This document shows positions 63,591 through 64,000 of a stretch of 64,000 nt of DNA, in pieces. The translations under genes and the position numbers were made by a program. The stretch lies in NCBI RefSeq assembly GCF_000327385.1, contig NW_008708400.1, positions 2,348,297 to 2,412,296 of the forward strand, written 5' to 3'. Origin of the DNA: Lottia gigantea (lineage: Eukaryota; Mollusca; Gastropoda; Lottiidae). The notes under the pieces are model-generated. The model had not been told where the DNA came from, did not search any database, and worked only from the letters and a program-made list of their open reading frames with translations. How positions within the stretch are numbered: position 1 is the stretch's first letter; every line of letters begins with the position of its first letter.

Positions 63591-64000
63591 AAGAATAAAT
63601 GGCCGTCGCCTATTAACATTGATTGTATTCTCGCTAACAATGAAAGTCAATAATTCAACCTGATGTTAATATAATGTACGATAATATGGCATACAATAAT
63701 TAGTTAATCAGGCATAAAAAGTAATTGAGATTTAACAAACTTCTACATAAAGTATGCTTTAATGATGTAAAAGTAAACACACTCCACACCACGCTTTATT
63801 TCTCTGAAAGCTTAAAGGAATTGTAAAGAGGTTTTCTAAATTTTTACGTGTGTCATGGACATCAATGACATCACATCGCTCTATTCAAATTTCAGTCAGA
63901 CATGTTGGTAATAATTTGTAATAGTTATATGTGTTATAGAAGATACTCTCCTATAGAACCACTGGCCTAGGTCACAAGTAGAGACCATGGAGTGTCATAT

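Noticed and set aside
63339-63640. Periodic open frames on both strands
   Set aside because: They follow the ~32-bp tandem array, have no family features, and overlap each other on opposite strands.
16050-63880. Similarity between ~16050-16100 and ~63815-63870 (TAAAGAG...TTTTCTAAATTTT)
   Set aside because: Short and AT-rich; it could not be extended into a defined element by eye.

Overview
The window looks like nuclear DNA from a lophotrochozoan animal, most likely a mollusc. The base composition is AT-rich, host genes have many short exons and GT-AG introns, and two tRNA-headed SINE families and elements with ~160-bp core repeats are present. The exons recognised resemble animal genes such as SYCP3, FANCE and EMC10. 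The species cannot be named from the sequence. All gene models were built by hand from translated exons, splice sites and remembered family sequences; no search was run.

Layout: 1-2338 is the 3' part of a minus-strand gene with a PAN/apple-like exon, followed in its intron by a long 54-bp tandem array. 2.4-10.4 kb holds no recognisable gene but has SINE remnants, a recent 285-bp duplication and a 49-bp array. 10449-18423 is FANCE (minus, nine coding exons, 513 aa). 19449-22764 is TXNDC9 (minus, six coding exons, 205 aa). 23498-26574 is SYCP3 (plus, eight coding exons, 242 aa), divergent from TXNDC9. 27-34.7 kb is mostly gene-poor and carries one unrecognised open frame and a 26-bp array. 34840-34920 is the last coding exon of EMC10 (minus); its upstream exons were not found. 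35-58.9 kb holds SINEs, two MITEs and arrays of 52 and 20 bp. 58934-60220 is an intronless rhodopsin-family GPCR (plus). 60.5-64 kb ends with a 32-bp array.

The central genes form a compact group: FANCE acts in interstrand crosslink repair and SYCP3 builds meiotic chromosome axes, with the chaperonin cofactor TXNDC9 between them. Whether this adjacency has functional meaning is unknown.

The most unusual observation is structural. The large arrays at 1-2084 and 12936-14841 are not anonymous satellites: each unit contains the 3' end of the adjacent host exon plus its 5' splice-site region, amplified into the downstream intron. In FANCE many units retain an AG acceptor and six retain a GT donor around a 21-nt piece of exon 7, so they could act as phase-neutral micro-exons. 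A smaller case copies the acceptor side of FANCE exon 5. This suggests that tandem arrays nucleate at exon-intron junctions in this genome.
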